Assembly (NCBI RefSeq): GCF_003240585.1
Contig: NZ_PCDP01000019.1
Location: 62,001 to 126,000, forward strand
Length of the DNA: 64,000 nt
Direction of reading: 5' to 3'
DNA from: Arminella tubonensis
GTDB taxonomy: Bacteria > Pseudomonadota > Alphaproteobacteria > Rhizobiales > Rhizobiaceae
Below are positions 46,772 through 55,799 of the stretch, one piece after another. Each line of letters begins with the position of its first letter. The stretch's first letter is position 1. Below the pieces are notes generated by a model that was not told the DNA's origin, searched no databases, and worked only from the letters and a program-made list of their open reading frames with translations. Both the position numbers and the translations under genes were made by a program.

Positions 46772-47713
46772 TCAGCCGGACTGCTCTGGTTCGATACCAA
46801 CCACGGCCTCATCGCTCTCGCTGATTCCGGCCGCACTCCACCGCTCAACTGCAAGCTCGATGAATGCCTTGACCATGGGCGAAAGGTGTCGGCCGCTCGG
46901 GTATACGACGTACAGTCCGCCGACCGCTGTTGTGTAATCGTCGAGAACGCGGCTCAACCGCCTGTCCTTGATAAAAGCCTCGGCGACCTGATGGGGTACT
47001 TGGGCGATGCCGTAGCCAGCGATCGCAGCGGCAATGACCGCCTGCATTTCGTTGGCGGCGAAGCGTCCCGACACCGTTACTGTTTCCGAACCATGCGAGC
47101 CCTCCAACAACCAGTGCGCATTGGCTGTCGACGGGCCCGGGATGACGCAGTGATGGCGGGTGAGGTCCGCAGGCACGACTGGCACGCCATGACGCGCGAG
47201 ATAGTTCGGGCTGGCGCACAGAATTCGATGCGTAGAGCCGAGCTTGCGGGCCATGAGCGTGGAGTCTGGAAGGGTTCCCGTGCGGAATGCGAGGTCTATA
47301 CCGTTCTCGACCAGATTGAGCCTGTCGTCGGTCAGCCGCAACTCGACATTGGTCTTGGGATACGTCGTTAGAAAATCGAAAATCGCGTCGGACAGAAAGT
47401 GACCGCCAAAGCCGACTGGAGCCGATATCCGTATTGTGCCGGAAGGCTCTGCTCTCGCTTCCGCCAGCCGTAGATTTGCATCTTCAATTGTCCTTAGCGC
47501 CTTGTTGCTCTCCTCGTAGTAGAGACGTCCTGCGTCGGTTACGTTGAGGCTGCGTGTGGTGCGCTGGAGCAGACGGACGCCGACCTCGCGCTCAAGCGCG
47601 GCAATGCGGCGGCTAACCGTCGTCTTGGGCATGCCCAGCAGACGCGCAGCAGCGGTGAAGCTACCGGCCTCGATAACGCGAGCGAACACCATAATGTCGT
47701 TGAGATCGAGCAT
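46772..47713 (-). CDS. LysR-family transcriptional regulator
   Basis: A 313-residue LysR protein. I choose ATG 47713, which has GGTGGA upstream and begins MLDLNDIMVFARVIEAGSF; ATGs at 47725 and 47743 are less well supported. The DNA-binding domain continues with MPKTTVSRRIAALEREVGVRL, and the effector domain shows GTIRISAPVGFGGHFL and GYGIAQVPHQVAEAFI. It is divergent from the NmrA-like gene 98 bases away, and an inverted repeat lies between the two starts. It most likely controls that gene. A short acidic C-terminal tail follows the effector domain. Confidence 0.9.
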   Translation of the reverse strand: MLDLNDIMVFARVIEAGSFTAAARLLGMPKTTVSRRIAALEREVGVRLLQRTTRSLNVTDAGRLYYEESNKALRTIEDANLRLAEARAEPSGTIRISAPVGFGGHFLSDAIFDFLTTYPKTNVELRLTDDRLNLVENGIDLAFRTGTLPDSTLMARKLGSTHRILCASPNYLARHGVPVVPADLTRHHCVIPGPSTANAHWLLEGSHGSETVTVSGRFAANEMQAVIAAAIAGYGIAQVPHQVAEAFIKDRRLSRVLDDYTTAVGGLYVVYPSGRHLSPMVKAFIELAVERWSAAGISESDEAVVGIEPEQSG

Positions 47714-47724
47714 TGTATCCACCA

Positions 47725-47743
47725 TTGGGACGATGTTTCCCAA
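47725..47743. promoter_or_regulatory. inverted repeat between LysR and NmrA genes, candidate operator
   Basis: TTGGGA (47725-47730) and TCCCAA (47738-47743) form a perfect inverted repeat with a seven-base spacer, in the position expected for a LysR site shared by two divergent promoters. Confidence 0.5.
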
Positions 47744-47811
47744 CTATAGACTATTATGGTTTAATGCGACATGTCTTAGCTTTGCTCCATTGGAAACGAA
47801 GGAGCACGCAC

Positions 47812-48696
47812 ATGACAACCAAACGAAACGTTCTGGTTACCGGCGCTACTGGTCAGCAAGGTGGCGCGGTTGCGCACGCGCTGCTATCGAGAGGACATCG
47901 CGTCAAAGCACTGACTCGCAAGCCCGACAGCGATGCCGCACGGCGACTGGCGTCGGCAGGCGCTGAGATCGTGGTCGGCGATCTCGGCGACGCGACATCC
48001 GTTCTGAAGGCTGCAAATGGCGTCGAGACGATGTTTCTGATGGGCAACAGCTACGAGGCCGGGGTGGAGGAGGAAACCCACCAGGGGATTCTTGTCGCCG
48101 ACGCTGCGAAGGCTGCCGGCGTCGGGCATTTGATCTATTCATCCGTCGCCGATGCCGACAAGAAGACAGGTATCCCGCATTTTGAAAGCAAGTATCTGGT
48201 CGAGAACCATGTCGCCGGGCTCGGCATCCCCTATACAATCAGTGCGCCGGTCGCCTTCATGGAGAATATCGTCGCGCCGTGGTCGATCGGCGCGCTGCGC
48301 CAGGGCACGCATGCTTTCGCGATGCCTCCCAAACGCGTCCTCCAGCTGGTAGCCTTGGCAGACATTGGGGCTTTCGTTGCCGCCTTGGTCGAGCGGCGCG
48401 AGCTGGTATTCGGCAAGCGTTTCGATTTCGCCGGGGATGAGTTATCCGGCGAGGAGCAGACGAAAATCCTCTCGCAAGCCATCGGCCGCACGATCACCTA
48501 TCAGGAGATCCCGATCGCCGCGGCTCGGGAGCAAAGTGAGGATGTGGCACTGATGTTCGAATGGTTCGATCGTGTCGGCTACGACGTCGATATCGCCGCC
48601 TTGCACAGGGATTTTCAGGAAGTCCACTGGCACCGTTTCGCCGACTGGGCACGCGAATTTGACTGGGGCGCCCTTGATCCGACGCCTTCTACCTGA
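47812..48696 (+). CDS. NmrA-like NAD(P)-binding protein
   Basis: A 294-residue atypical short-chain dehydrogenase. The start ATG 47812 follows AAGGAG. The nucleotide motif is VLVTGATGQQGGAVAHALL, the region LIYSSVADADKKTG replaces the usual catalytic tyrosine loop, and the C-terminus (EVHWHRFADWAREFDW) is typical of NmrA/HSCARG-like proteins. Many of these act as redox sensors or as quinone or ether-bond reductases. It is divergent from a LysR regulator with a shared inverted repeat, so it is probably induced by a small aromatic or quinone-type compound. That is inference. Confidence 0.88.
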   Translation: MTTKRNVLVTGATGQQGGAVAHALLSRGHRVKALTRKPDSDAARRLASAGAEIVVGDLGDATSVLKAANGVETMFLMGNSYEAGVEEETHQGILVADAAKAAGVGHLIYSSVADADKKTGIPHFESKYLVENHVAGLGIPYTISAPVAFMENIVAPWSIGALRQGTHAFAMPPKRVLQLVALADIGAFVAALVERRELVFGKRFDFAGDELSGEEQTKILSQAIGRTITYQEIPIAAAREQSEDVALMFEWFDRVGYDVDIAALHRDFQEVHWHRFADWAREFDWGALDPTPST

Positions 48697-48943
48697 GTTC
48701 CCAGAGCATCTCGGACGATAGACCGGGCGGAAGCGGATCAACGGCAGCCAGTAGACTCGGGTCCGCTTCCCATCCCATTGCTGCCGTTCGATCTCACGCC
48801 GGCGAGAGTCCGCTCCGGGCCAGCGCGCAACCTTGCGCCATGTCTTTCGCTAAACGAGCAGATCAGCGATACTACAGTCCAGTAGCGACATAGCCACCTG
48901 AACAATCTATAGACTAAATTCCGATCTCGATTTGTTGTTGTGG

Positions 48944-49102
48944 ATGAGCATGGACGATAACGTCATCAAATTTCGAAAGCCAAAGAAGCCCACTGCGACA
49001 CCGAAGCCTGCGACCGCTCGTCGGAAGCTGCTCATCATCGGCGTCATGATCCTCGTCTTCATTGTCGCTTACAAGTTCTTCGCTGTGACGCCGCGAGGCT
49101 AG
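48944..49102 (+). CDS. small single-pass membrane protein
   Basis: A 52-residue ORF starting at ATG 48944 (a second ATG at 48950). The N-terminus is basic and proline/lysine-rich (NVIKFRKPKKPTATPKPA) and is followed by one clear membrane segment (LLIIGVMILVFIVAYKFFA). The layout, VIKFRKP plus proline-rich linker plus a single hydrophobic helix, is familiar from short hypothetical proteins in rhizobia. The amino acid pattern and uninterrupted hydrophobic helix argue that it is real. No function is known to me. Confidence 0.6.
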   Translation: MSMDDNVIKFRKPKKPTATPKPATARRKLLIIGVMILVFIVAYKFFAVTPRG

Positions 49103-49590
49103 TGAGACCAGCTGTGGACACTGACCTGCCAGTAGCCGCCTTGATGGATGGGAACCGCCGGTCAACTTGTAAAATCGTATGCTTACGGTCCCGCAACCGT
49201 GGGCCGCTCGCCAATGGATGGCCCGCACAGGACCAGAGGCTTAGATGGTCGCGTTGAAGGTATCCGCGTCGCCGACCTATGGACTTGTTGGGCTCTTCAC
49301 TCGGTTGCAGACAAGGGATCGGTGCCTTCGCTATCTCCGAAGAGATTGAAGCTGAAAATTTTCGGCACATTGAAAGATGCGCTGCCCTGATTGCTGAGAT
49401 CGACGCGATACTGGCCATATATCACAGGCTTTTCGGCATGGAAGTATTCGAAGACAACCGGTTTACGCCGCGTGCCGATCGCCTCGTCACCCGAGCATCA
49501 GCGGTCGAATCTGGCTAGACTTGTGAAATACTTCTGTTCGAGCAACATCAAGTGGCTCATCTCGCCAATGGCTTTGGTTCGCTGCGCTCG
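49103..49590. other. intergenic region without a supported gene
   Basis: About 490 bases. A plus-strand frame at 49279-49518 has some protein-like stretches (AEIDAILAIYHRLFGMEVFEDN) but no ribosome-binding site and no recognised family. I treat it as unassigned. Confidence 0.35.
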
Positions 49591-50412
49591 CTACTGATCC
49601 GCCTGACATTCTCCTGCTATGTCAGCCCCCGAGGTACTCACGACCAAATCGTTGTTATTTGCACTGTTGACAAATTTTTCCGTGTATTTGTCTGCATAAC
49701 ATGCACAAAAGTTGGGGTTACCCGCGGAATAGCTGGTGCTTGAGCTGTCCCCGCCGTAAATGGCAATGCATCTGTTCTTCGCTTGAGCGTTAACCGATTC
49801 TGGAAACACACAGGTAAATTGAATGAATGTTTCAATAGCTTGGGTAGACCAATCTGGCTTTTGCAGACGGACGTTCAAATATTGATCCGACAGGCATTGG
49901 ATGTCGCGAACGACTGCGTACTCTCCGAGCGACTCTTCTTGTTTTCGATAATTCTCGACCTCCAAGTCGATTGAGCTTCGATTGCCGGCGCTTAGCGATT
50001 TATATGCTTGGCTTGCGCGAGGGTTGTCGCCTTCTTTAAGAAGGCTGGGTTTTGTCGCCACCGTGCCGCCGTCGATAGTGGCGGACCAGTTAAAAATGCC
50101 ACCACCACAGCTGGCAGTTCCAGATACAGCGATGGGAGAACTTTGCTTTATGCCTAGAGAGCACACGGCATCGCCTTGTATGAGAAATTGCCGCCGACTG
50201 CCGAACACGCGCGCTGATCGTTTCACATCGTCAGCGTCGATGACTTGCGCCAATCCCTGGATGGACTGGTCGTTGCTTCGCTCCAGTGTCAACTCAGCGC
50301 TTTTTATCTGACCGCCTTCACCTTTTAAATGCCAGGTTTCGGCAAAGCACGTGGTTGAAAGTCCATCCAATAATGCAAAGCCCAGGATCGTCGCGACTGT
50401 CATTGGCGGCAT
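49591..50412 (-). CDS. putative secreted cysteine-containing protein
   Basis: A 273-residue protein with a probable signal peptide (TVATILGFALLDGLSTTCFA before ETWHLKG). The mature part has eight cysteines, consistent with disulfides in the periplasm or outside. It begins with a beta-rich region (GGQIKSAELTLERS, then AVCSLGIKQSSPIAVSGTASC) and ends with a more helical part containing NFCACYADKYTEKF. I recognise no family. Base composition is more A+T-rich than most neighbours, and the upstream 400 bases are strikingly A+T-rich, which may point to horizontal origin. Confidence 0.65.
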   Translation of the reverse strand: MPPMTVATILGFALLDGLSTTCFAETWHLKGEGGQIKSAELTLERSNDQSIQGLAQVIDADDVKRSARVFGSRRQFLIQGDAVCSLGIKQSSPIAVSGTASCGGGIFNWSATIDGGTVATKPSLLKEGDNPRASQAYKSLSAGNRSSIDLEVENYRKQEESLGEYAVVRDIQCLSDQYLNVRLQKPDWSTQAIETFIQFTCVFPESVNAQAKNRCIAIYGGDSSSTSYSAGNPNFCACYADKYTEKFVNSANNNDLVVSTSGADIAGECQADQ

Positions 50413-50822
50413 GTCAATCTCACTTCTGAGTTGATTGAACCAAATATCGAGTGCCGCGAGATAGTATACATTCGATATTTACGGTCAATAACCAAGATGC
50501 TGTACTTCGATATTACCAAATATGATTACGGTTCAGCCCTTCAAATCCTAATATTCCGCGATATTACTTTGATATTTCGCCATAAATATCGAATGCCGAC
50601 TCCGACCGGACGACACAATTTCCGGGTTACCTCATCTGGACATCTATCTCTGAGCGGAGGCGCGCATGACGTAAGCGCCGTCCTGGCTTTCTTACCCGCT
50701 TACGCCATGTCGTCAGGACCGGATTCGGACGCATGACCTGCATAGGCCGGTACTTGTCTCCAACCATTCGAAAGCGATCGATGGACCGAGGCCGCTTCCC
50801 GGCAGTTCTGCCCGTCTCCTAA
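50413..50822. other. A+T-rich intergenic region
   Basis: About 410 bases; 50431-50600 is markedly A+T-rich with repeated CGATATT/GATATT words. It is likely to hold the promoter of the secreted-protein gene. No gene is supported. Confidence 0.5.
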
Positions 50823-52718
50823 TCAGCTGGCGTATTTCTCTGCGACCGCCGCTCCATCCGACACAGCAACCTGATCGCGGCCGTTTCGTTTTGCAGAATA
50901 GAGCGCTTGGTCGGCCTCTTTCAAGAAGCGCGATGCGGTGATTTCCGGCGCGTGGCTATTCCTCGTTGACACCCCAATACTTACAGTCACGTGACCGAAC
51001 TCGCTTGCAGAATGAGGCAGGTGCAGCGCATTCAAGCGATTTCGAAACGCGCGCGCGACCTCGAGCGCGACGGCCTCGTCGCTTCCAGGCAGAAGTACCA
51101 CGAATTCTTCGCCGCCGAACCGGGCGACGATATCGGTGTCGGGCCTTACGACATCCCGAAGGCAATCGCTGACAGTCTTCAGGCACTGGTCCCCCGCGAG
51201 GTGGCCATAGGTGTCATTGTAGAGCTTGAAGCGATCGATATCGATCATCATCACGCTTAGCGATGTCCGGTTTGTGATGCTATACGCTAATTCGGTAGCA
51301 ATCGCCTCATCGAGCGCGCGCCGATTGACCGTCCCCGTCAGACCATCGGTCTCCGCCAGATACTTCATCTGATCGGCGACCATCCTGAGAGACTGTTCCG
51401 CCTGCTTCATGATCGTAACGTCCGAGGCGACAACAATCGCCATTCCGTCGGCGGTTAGTCGCGTTCGAAGGCTAAGCCACCGCCCATCATGGAGATCGAT
51501 CTCCTCGTCTTTGTCCCTATGGAGATGCGCCGCAGCATTGTCGATCCACTCGTCTGTCGAATGCGTCGGCAGCCCTCGGCGCTCATTCGTCTCCACGACC
51601 TTTCGAAGAATATCCTTGATGTTTGATCCGGCTACCCGGAGCCCTCCTGACAGTGGAAAGAGGTTGGAATACTGGATGTTGCAGAACACCAGCGTCCCCT
51701 TTTGGTCAAACATCGCAAAGCCATCCGACATCCCTGCCATGGCGTGAGACAGCATGTTCCGGTTCTCTCGCAGCTCCTGCTCGACCCGCCGTTCCGCTGT
51801 GATGTCACGCGTGACGCCGGCCATCCCGATAACCGAACCCTGTCGATCGCGCAAAGGAACTTTTGTTGCCGAATACCATCGCTCGTCTTCGCCTTCCTGC
51901 AGAAACTCGACCTTGTCGATCTGAGTTTCGCCGCTGTGCATCAGCTCTTGTTCTTCAAAATAGAGTGTCTCGGCCCGCCGTTTGGAGGTGAGGTTGAAGT
52001 CCGTCATACCAACCATCTTTGCTGGAGAGGTGAAATGGTTGTGTGTCGCCATGTTTTTATTGACGATGACGAATTCGCTTTCACGATTCTTGACGTAGTG
52101 AAAATCGGGCATTTGCGTAAGGGCAGCGGTTAAGAGATCGCGTTCGAATGCGATGCGGCGGAACTGCAGAAGAACCAGTGCGGCTATCACGATTGAGAGT
52201 GAATTCAAGAGAACGGCGGGGAGCACGACATTTCTAAACGTGGCTGCGTCCCCCCGGCCCGAAACCGCGATGATAGTGACGAGCAGTGCAATGCCAACCG
52301 TGATCGAGAGCGCCAGGATGTCAATCAGCTTGATCACGCGACCCCGAACGACGGCATAGCCCCCCATGCCAATGGTCGCAACAATCACCATGCTTACCAC
52401 ACCGACGAAGACGCCGGTGCCACCCTGGAGCAACCTGTAAGCGATCGCGATGGCGCCCGTCGCAAGAACCGAAGCCGGTCCGCCGAATATTGCGGAGATC
52501 GCAATCAGCGAGAAACGAAGATCGAGAAATGCTCCTGGCCTGACGGGAACTGAAAGTATCATCGACACGATGGCGCCAATCCCCATGACCAAACCGAACA
52601 TCAGTCTGGTTTGAAGATCGGAATACTCTCGAAGCCGATGGTACAGGTGGGCCCAGATCGAGATCACCAGCGCAACCGTGCCAAGATTGCCGATCAATAT
52701 TTGCCAGGTCGCGCTCAT
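50823..52718 (-). CDS. diguanylate cyclase with 5TM sensor and PAS domains
   Basis: A 631-residue membrane-bound protein that would make cyclic di-GMP. The start ATG 52718 (MSATWQILIGNLG, preceded by GGTGA) opens a membrane block of the 5TM-5TMR_LYT type. Two PAS domains follow (LTQMPDFHYVKNRESEFVIV and AMAGMSDGFAMFDQKGTLVF), then the GGDEF domain with active-site GGEEF. The allosteric I-site normally has R-x-x-D five residues before GGEEF. Here the four residues are PDTD, with the Arg one place too early, so product inhibition may be lost. The open frame upstream of 52718 does not belong to this protein. Confidence 0.9.
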   Translation of the reverse strand: MSATWQILIGNLGTVALVISIWAHLYHRLREYSDLQTRLMFGLVMGIGAIVSMILSVPVRPGAFLDLRFSLIAISAIFGGPASVLATGAIAIAYRLLQGGTGVFVGVVSMVIVATIGMGGYAVVRGRVIKLIDILALSITVGIALLVTIIAVSGRGDAATFRNVVLPAVLLNSLSIVIAALVLLQFRRIAFERDLLTAALTQMPDFHYVKNRESEFVIVNKNMATHNHFTSPAKMVGMTDFNLTSKRRAETLYFEEQELMHSGETQIDKVEFLQEGEDERWYSATKVPLRDRQGSVIGMAGVTRDITAERRVEQELRENRNMLSHAMAGMSDGFAMFDQKGTLVFCNIQYSNLFPLSGGLRVAGSNIKDILRKVVETNERRGLPTHSTDEWIDNAAAHLHRDKDEEIDLHDGRWLSLRTRLTADGMAIVVASDVTIMKQAEQSLRMVADQMKYLAETDGLTGTVNRRALDEAIATELAYSITNRTSLSVMMIDIDRFKLYNDTYGHLAGDQCLKTVSDCLRDVVRPDTDIVARFGGEEFVVLLPGSDEAVALEVARAFRNRLNALHLPHSASEFGHVTVSIGVSTRNSHAPEITASRFLKEADQALYSAKRNGRDQVAVSDGAAVAEKYAS

Positions 52719-52973
52719 CGTCACCAGATTAAAGTTATGGGAATATTCCACTCTCCTTTTATGCTCTTTTCCTTTCGACCTGCTTAACCCAGCTTCAGAC
52801 GTTGACCGGCAATCCGATCGATTTGCCAACCGACAATGAAAGCAGACCTTCATGAAGATGCCGGACCAGAGTAGGAGACACCGGAAACCATCAAATGCCC
52901 GGTGCGGTTCGATCCAGCGCCGGCGGACCCGCTTTTGGGATAGATGACGCCAGGCGTCAAAGCAGGGCTCCAC

Positions 52974-53171
52974 GCCCCGGTTTCCGATGTCACGCAGAAG
53001 GTCAAGGGCGCTGCCGTGCTGGTCACCGAGCACCCGCAGCCATGCCGGGACCGGCGACCCAGCAAGGGGCTTTAAAGTGCACTCAAGTGGCTGGCCGCCG
53101 ATGTGCCCGGTTAGGCTGTCGATGGTATCCGACTTGGACAGTAGAAGATTCATGCTGACAAAAGATTCGAC
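52974..53171 (-). pseudogene. possible remnant of a LysR effector domain
   Basis: In the frame upstream of the diguanylate cyclase, VESFVSMNLLLSKSDTIDSL followed by LKPLAGSPVPAW and HGSALDLLRDIGNR resembles the last third of a LysR effector domain. No matching N-terminal part is found. If correct, this is a decayed regulator gene. The resemblance is by eye only. The remaining spacer (52719-52973 and 53172-53460) has no supported gene. Confidence 0.3.
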
Positions 53172-53460
53172 GATGGAACGGTAAATGCCGCCCCATGGTG
53201 ATAGCATTCCTGCTGAGACCTCATGCGACCTTCGAAGCACAGATCGGAAACATACTTCCGTGATGCGCAAGCGGGGAGATATATTATGGAACTTATCTGC
53301 TCGTAGCATCGGTAGAACGCGCCGCAAATGGCAACTTGCGCAACTCAAAGACGCCAAGGTCTTTTCAGAAGTTACGGCAAGAGTTTGAATCAGCTCAGCG
53401 ACCGTTGGCTCGTCTGCGGTGCCTTTCCGGCTCCGCAGACGAGCTCGATGACAATAGCGA

Positions 53461-54429
53461 TCAGAAGCGCTCGCCGATCATCTCTTCGCTTTTGGCCCAG
53501 AGCGCTTTGGCGTGTTCGGGCTCGAGCGCGTAGGCGCGAACGCCCTCGCTGACCGGGCTGATAGTGCCATCCACCAATGTAGCAACGTGGCAGTTCTCAC
53601 AATATCGGCCGGCGACTTCGTCGGCGGCGGCAACCACACCCGCCCAAACCGAAGTGGCGGCACCCTGCGGAATGGTCTTCAATTGATATGGCGGCTTGCC
53701 CTCGGCGGCGAGATCGGAATTGATCTTCTCGACCATCGCCTCGAGTGTTCCATCATCAAGATGGCGTACAAGTTCGGTGCGGATGCCCCCTGGATGTACC
53801 GCCGTGGCTCGCACGCCGTGAGCCCTATGTCGCCGGTCGAATTCGACGGCGAACAAGATGTTGGCGGTCTTCGACCGGCCATAGGCAATCCATGGGTCGT
53901 AGGGGGTTTGCTCAAAGTTCGGGTCATCGAGATCGACATCGGCGAAGCGATGACCTGAAGAAGCGACGTTGACCAGCCGCCCGCCTGATGCGATCAATGA
54001 TGCAATGCGATTGACAAAAGCGAAGTGCCCCAGATGGTTGGTTCCAAATTGTGTTTCGAAACCATCGGCCGTGTGACCGAAGGGGGCGGCCATAACGCCT
54101 GCATTGGCAATGACAAGATCGAATGGACGCTTGTCCGCCAGCAGCGCGTCGGCGCAGGCGCGAACGCTTCCAAGTGAAGCCAAGTCGAGCTGAACCAACT
54201 CCAGACGGCCGCCGTTCGCAGCCTGCGCACGGACCGATGCAGTAGCGGCCTCCGCCTTGGCTAAATCGCGGGCCGCACCGACGACCTCCGCCCCATGCGC
54301 GGCGAGCGCGCGTGCCGTCTCAACGCCGAGGCCGGCCGAGACGCCGGTGACGAGCACGCGCTTGCCGCGCAGATTGACCCCAGTCAGGACGTCGTCCGTG
54401 GTGGAATTTGCTCCAAAAAGTCCCGTCAT
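53461..54429 (-). CDS. short-chain dehydrogenase/reductase
   Basis: A 322-residue SDR enzyme of the retinol dehydrogenase/protochlorophyllide reductase-like branch. ATG 54429 has AAGGAGAC upstream. The cofactor motif is VLVTGVSAGLGVETARAL, NAGVMAAPFG is the structural NAG motif, and the catalytic Tyr and Lys lie in AYGRSKTANILFAVEF. The substrate is probably a small carbonyl or alcohol. It is divergent from a TetR regulator gene, and the spacer carries palindromes that fit a TetR operator. The regulator therefore probably represses it until a xenobiotic or metabolite is sensed. Confidence 0.92.
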   Translation of the reverse strand: MTGLFGANSTTDDVLTGVNLRGKRVLVTGVSAGLGVETARALAAHGAEVVGAARDLAKAEAATASVRAQAANGGRLELVQLDLASLGSVRACADALLADKRPFDLVIANAGVMAAPFGHTADGFETQFGTNHLGHFAFVNRIASLIASGGRLVNVASSGHRFADVDLDDPNFEQTPYDPWIAYGRSKTANILFAVEFDRRHRAHGVRATAVHPGGIRTELVRHLDDGTLEAMVEKINSDLAAEGKPPYQLKTIPQGAATSVWAGVVAAADEVAGRYCENCHVATLVDGTISPVSEGVRAYALEPEHAKALWAKSEEMIGERF

Positions 54430-54513
54430 GAAAAGTCTCCTTGTGCTGTCGAAGCAATGACACCAGTGCGATGAACCCATTGTCCACCGGACGCGAATAG
54501 AATAAAAGGAGGG

Positions 54514-54546
54514 TGCCTCCGGATTAGATACGGAGGAAGCCTCCGT
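54514..54546. promoter_or_regulatory. palindrome cluster, candidate TetR operator
   Basis: ACGGAGG (54530-54536) and CCTCCGT (54540-54546) form a perfect inverted repeat with a three-base spacer. A further GCCTCCG copy lies at 54515-54521, making a second, wider repeat with the same central half-site. It lies between the divergent SDR and TetR genes. Confidence 0.6.
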
Positions 54547-54568
54547 TTATCAATGGGTAATTTGTCGT

Positions 54569-55162
54569 TTGACGAAAAAAGATGTGCCGCCCCCTGCCCG
54601 TAAACCGCGCGCCGACGCTGAACGTAACCGGCTCCGCCTTCTCGATACTGCAAAGGCTGCCTTCGCCGAGAAAGGCACAGATGTAAGCCTGGAAGAAATT
54701 GCGCAAACGGCTGCGGTCGGGATCGGGACCCTCTACCGTCACTTCCCAAATCGCGACGCGCTGATCGAGGCCGTCTACCGCAACGAAACAGAACAGCTCG
54801 CCCGGGCCGCCAAGCAACTGGCCGAAACGCATCCACCTGTCGAGGCGCTGCGGGAATGGATGTTCTTGTTCATCGACTATATCGCCACGAAACATGGGAT
54901 GTACGCCGCGCTCAACTCGCTTGTCGGCGGCACGTCCGCTCTTTATGCGAAATCGGGTACGCAGATAAGCGAAGCAATCGAGCTGCTGACCTCGCGGGCC
55001 GTGGTAAACCACGATATTCAGTTGGATATCGACCCTCTCAACCTGCTGCGCGCGGTTGCTGGTGTTGCGAACGTCAGCCCGGGTCCACATTGGAAGTTGG
55101 CGGCCACACGACTTGTAGACATCATGATTGCGGGGCTGAGAAAGGACCGTAGATCGGAATGA
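54569..55162 (+). CDS. TetR-family transcriptional regulator
   Basis: A 197-residue repressor-type protein. The start is probably TTG 54569 (reading MTKKDVPPPARKPRADAERN). The helix-turn-helix is EEIAQTAAVGIGTLYRHFPN, near residues 40-60, and the C-terminal helical domain (EALREWMFLFIDYIATKHGM) is of the TetR_C type found in regulators of oxidoreductases. It is divergent from the SDR gene and probably represses it and itself through the palindromes in the spacer. The inducer is unknown. Confidence 0.92.
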   Translation: MTKKDVPPPARKPRADAERNRLRLLDTAKAAFAEKGTDVSLEEIAQTAAVGIGTLYRHFPNRDALIEAVYRNETEQLARAAKQLAETHPPVEALREWMFLFIDYIATKHGMYAALNSLVGGTSALYAKSGTQISEAIELLTSRAVVNHDIQLDIDPLNLLRAVAGVANVSPGPHWKLAATRLVDIMIAGLRKDRRSE

Positions 55163-55604
55163 TCGACATTCCAGACAAGCTCCCGTCCAAAAAGGTGATA
55201 GCGGAAGTATCGGGAGCGCCGACATGGCCTCGTCATTCTCGACAGGAATGCGCCGGCCGTGGGTCAAGCTCGATCGTCACAACGCTCTCCTTATACCACG
55301 TCGCGGCGGTGATTTCGTCTCCACAGGATCCGGCGCTAGCAACGCGCCGCCAGGTTCGAAACCGCCGGATTTATCCGAGTGCGCAGCATGCTCCTATCCG
55401 ATGGCTTAGGAGCATAAGGGCGCTAGGTATTTCCCGCGCGCGAACAAGATCAGGAGTTTGAAAACCTTCGGAGAACCTGTTGTAAATTGCGGTATCTCGC
55501 TTCAACTACCGCGCGATGGAGCCGTAGCTGACTGGCACTCCCAATCATCGCAGCAAACGTGCAATGGGGCGGCGAGCAACCAATCAGGCATATAAACATT
55601 ATCC
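55163..55604. other. intergenic region without a supported gene
   Basis: About 440 bases downstream of the TetR gene. Short frames are present on both strands, but I see no ribosome-binding site linked to protein-like sequence, and no repeats. Confidence 0.45.
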
Positions 55605-55799
55605 ATGACGACAACTGAAACCAATCAGGACTGCGACATGGGAAAAATTTTGAGCGAGTTCTTGACCAAGCGGGCCGAAATCATCGCGAAAATGCAAACT
55701 GGCGGATGGGACGAGACGTCACTGTCGGCGCTTGCCACTGTTCAGAACGCAATTGCGGCTGTCCAGGCTGAGATCGCTCGAAGCAACAGTGGCGAGTAA
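55605..55799 (+). CDS. small hypothetical protein
   Basis: A 64-residue ORF (ATG 55605, or ATG 55638 giving 53 residues). The product is helical and polar: KILSEFLTKRAEIIAKMQ, then LATVQNAIAAVQAEIARS. It is probably cytoplasmic and may form a short coiled coil. There is no strong ribosome-binding site. The residue pattern looks coding, with regular hydrophobic spacing. I recognise no family and give it moderate weight. Confidence 0.45.
   Translation: MTTTETNQDCDMGKILSEFLTKRAEIIAKMQTGGWDETSLSALATVQNAIAAVQAEIARSNSGE

Noticed and set aside
49279..49518. Plus-strand ORF of 79 codons
   Set aside because: It has some protein-like stretches but no start signal or recognised family.
52719..53357. 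N-terminal extension of the diguanylate cyclase by 213 residues
   Set aside because: The extension has no membrane or sensor character, and the 5TM domain starts naturally at ATG 52718. The region may instead hold a regulator remnant.
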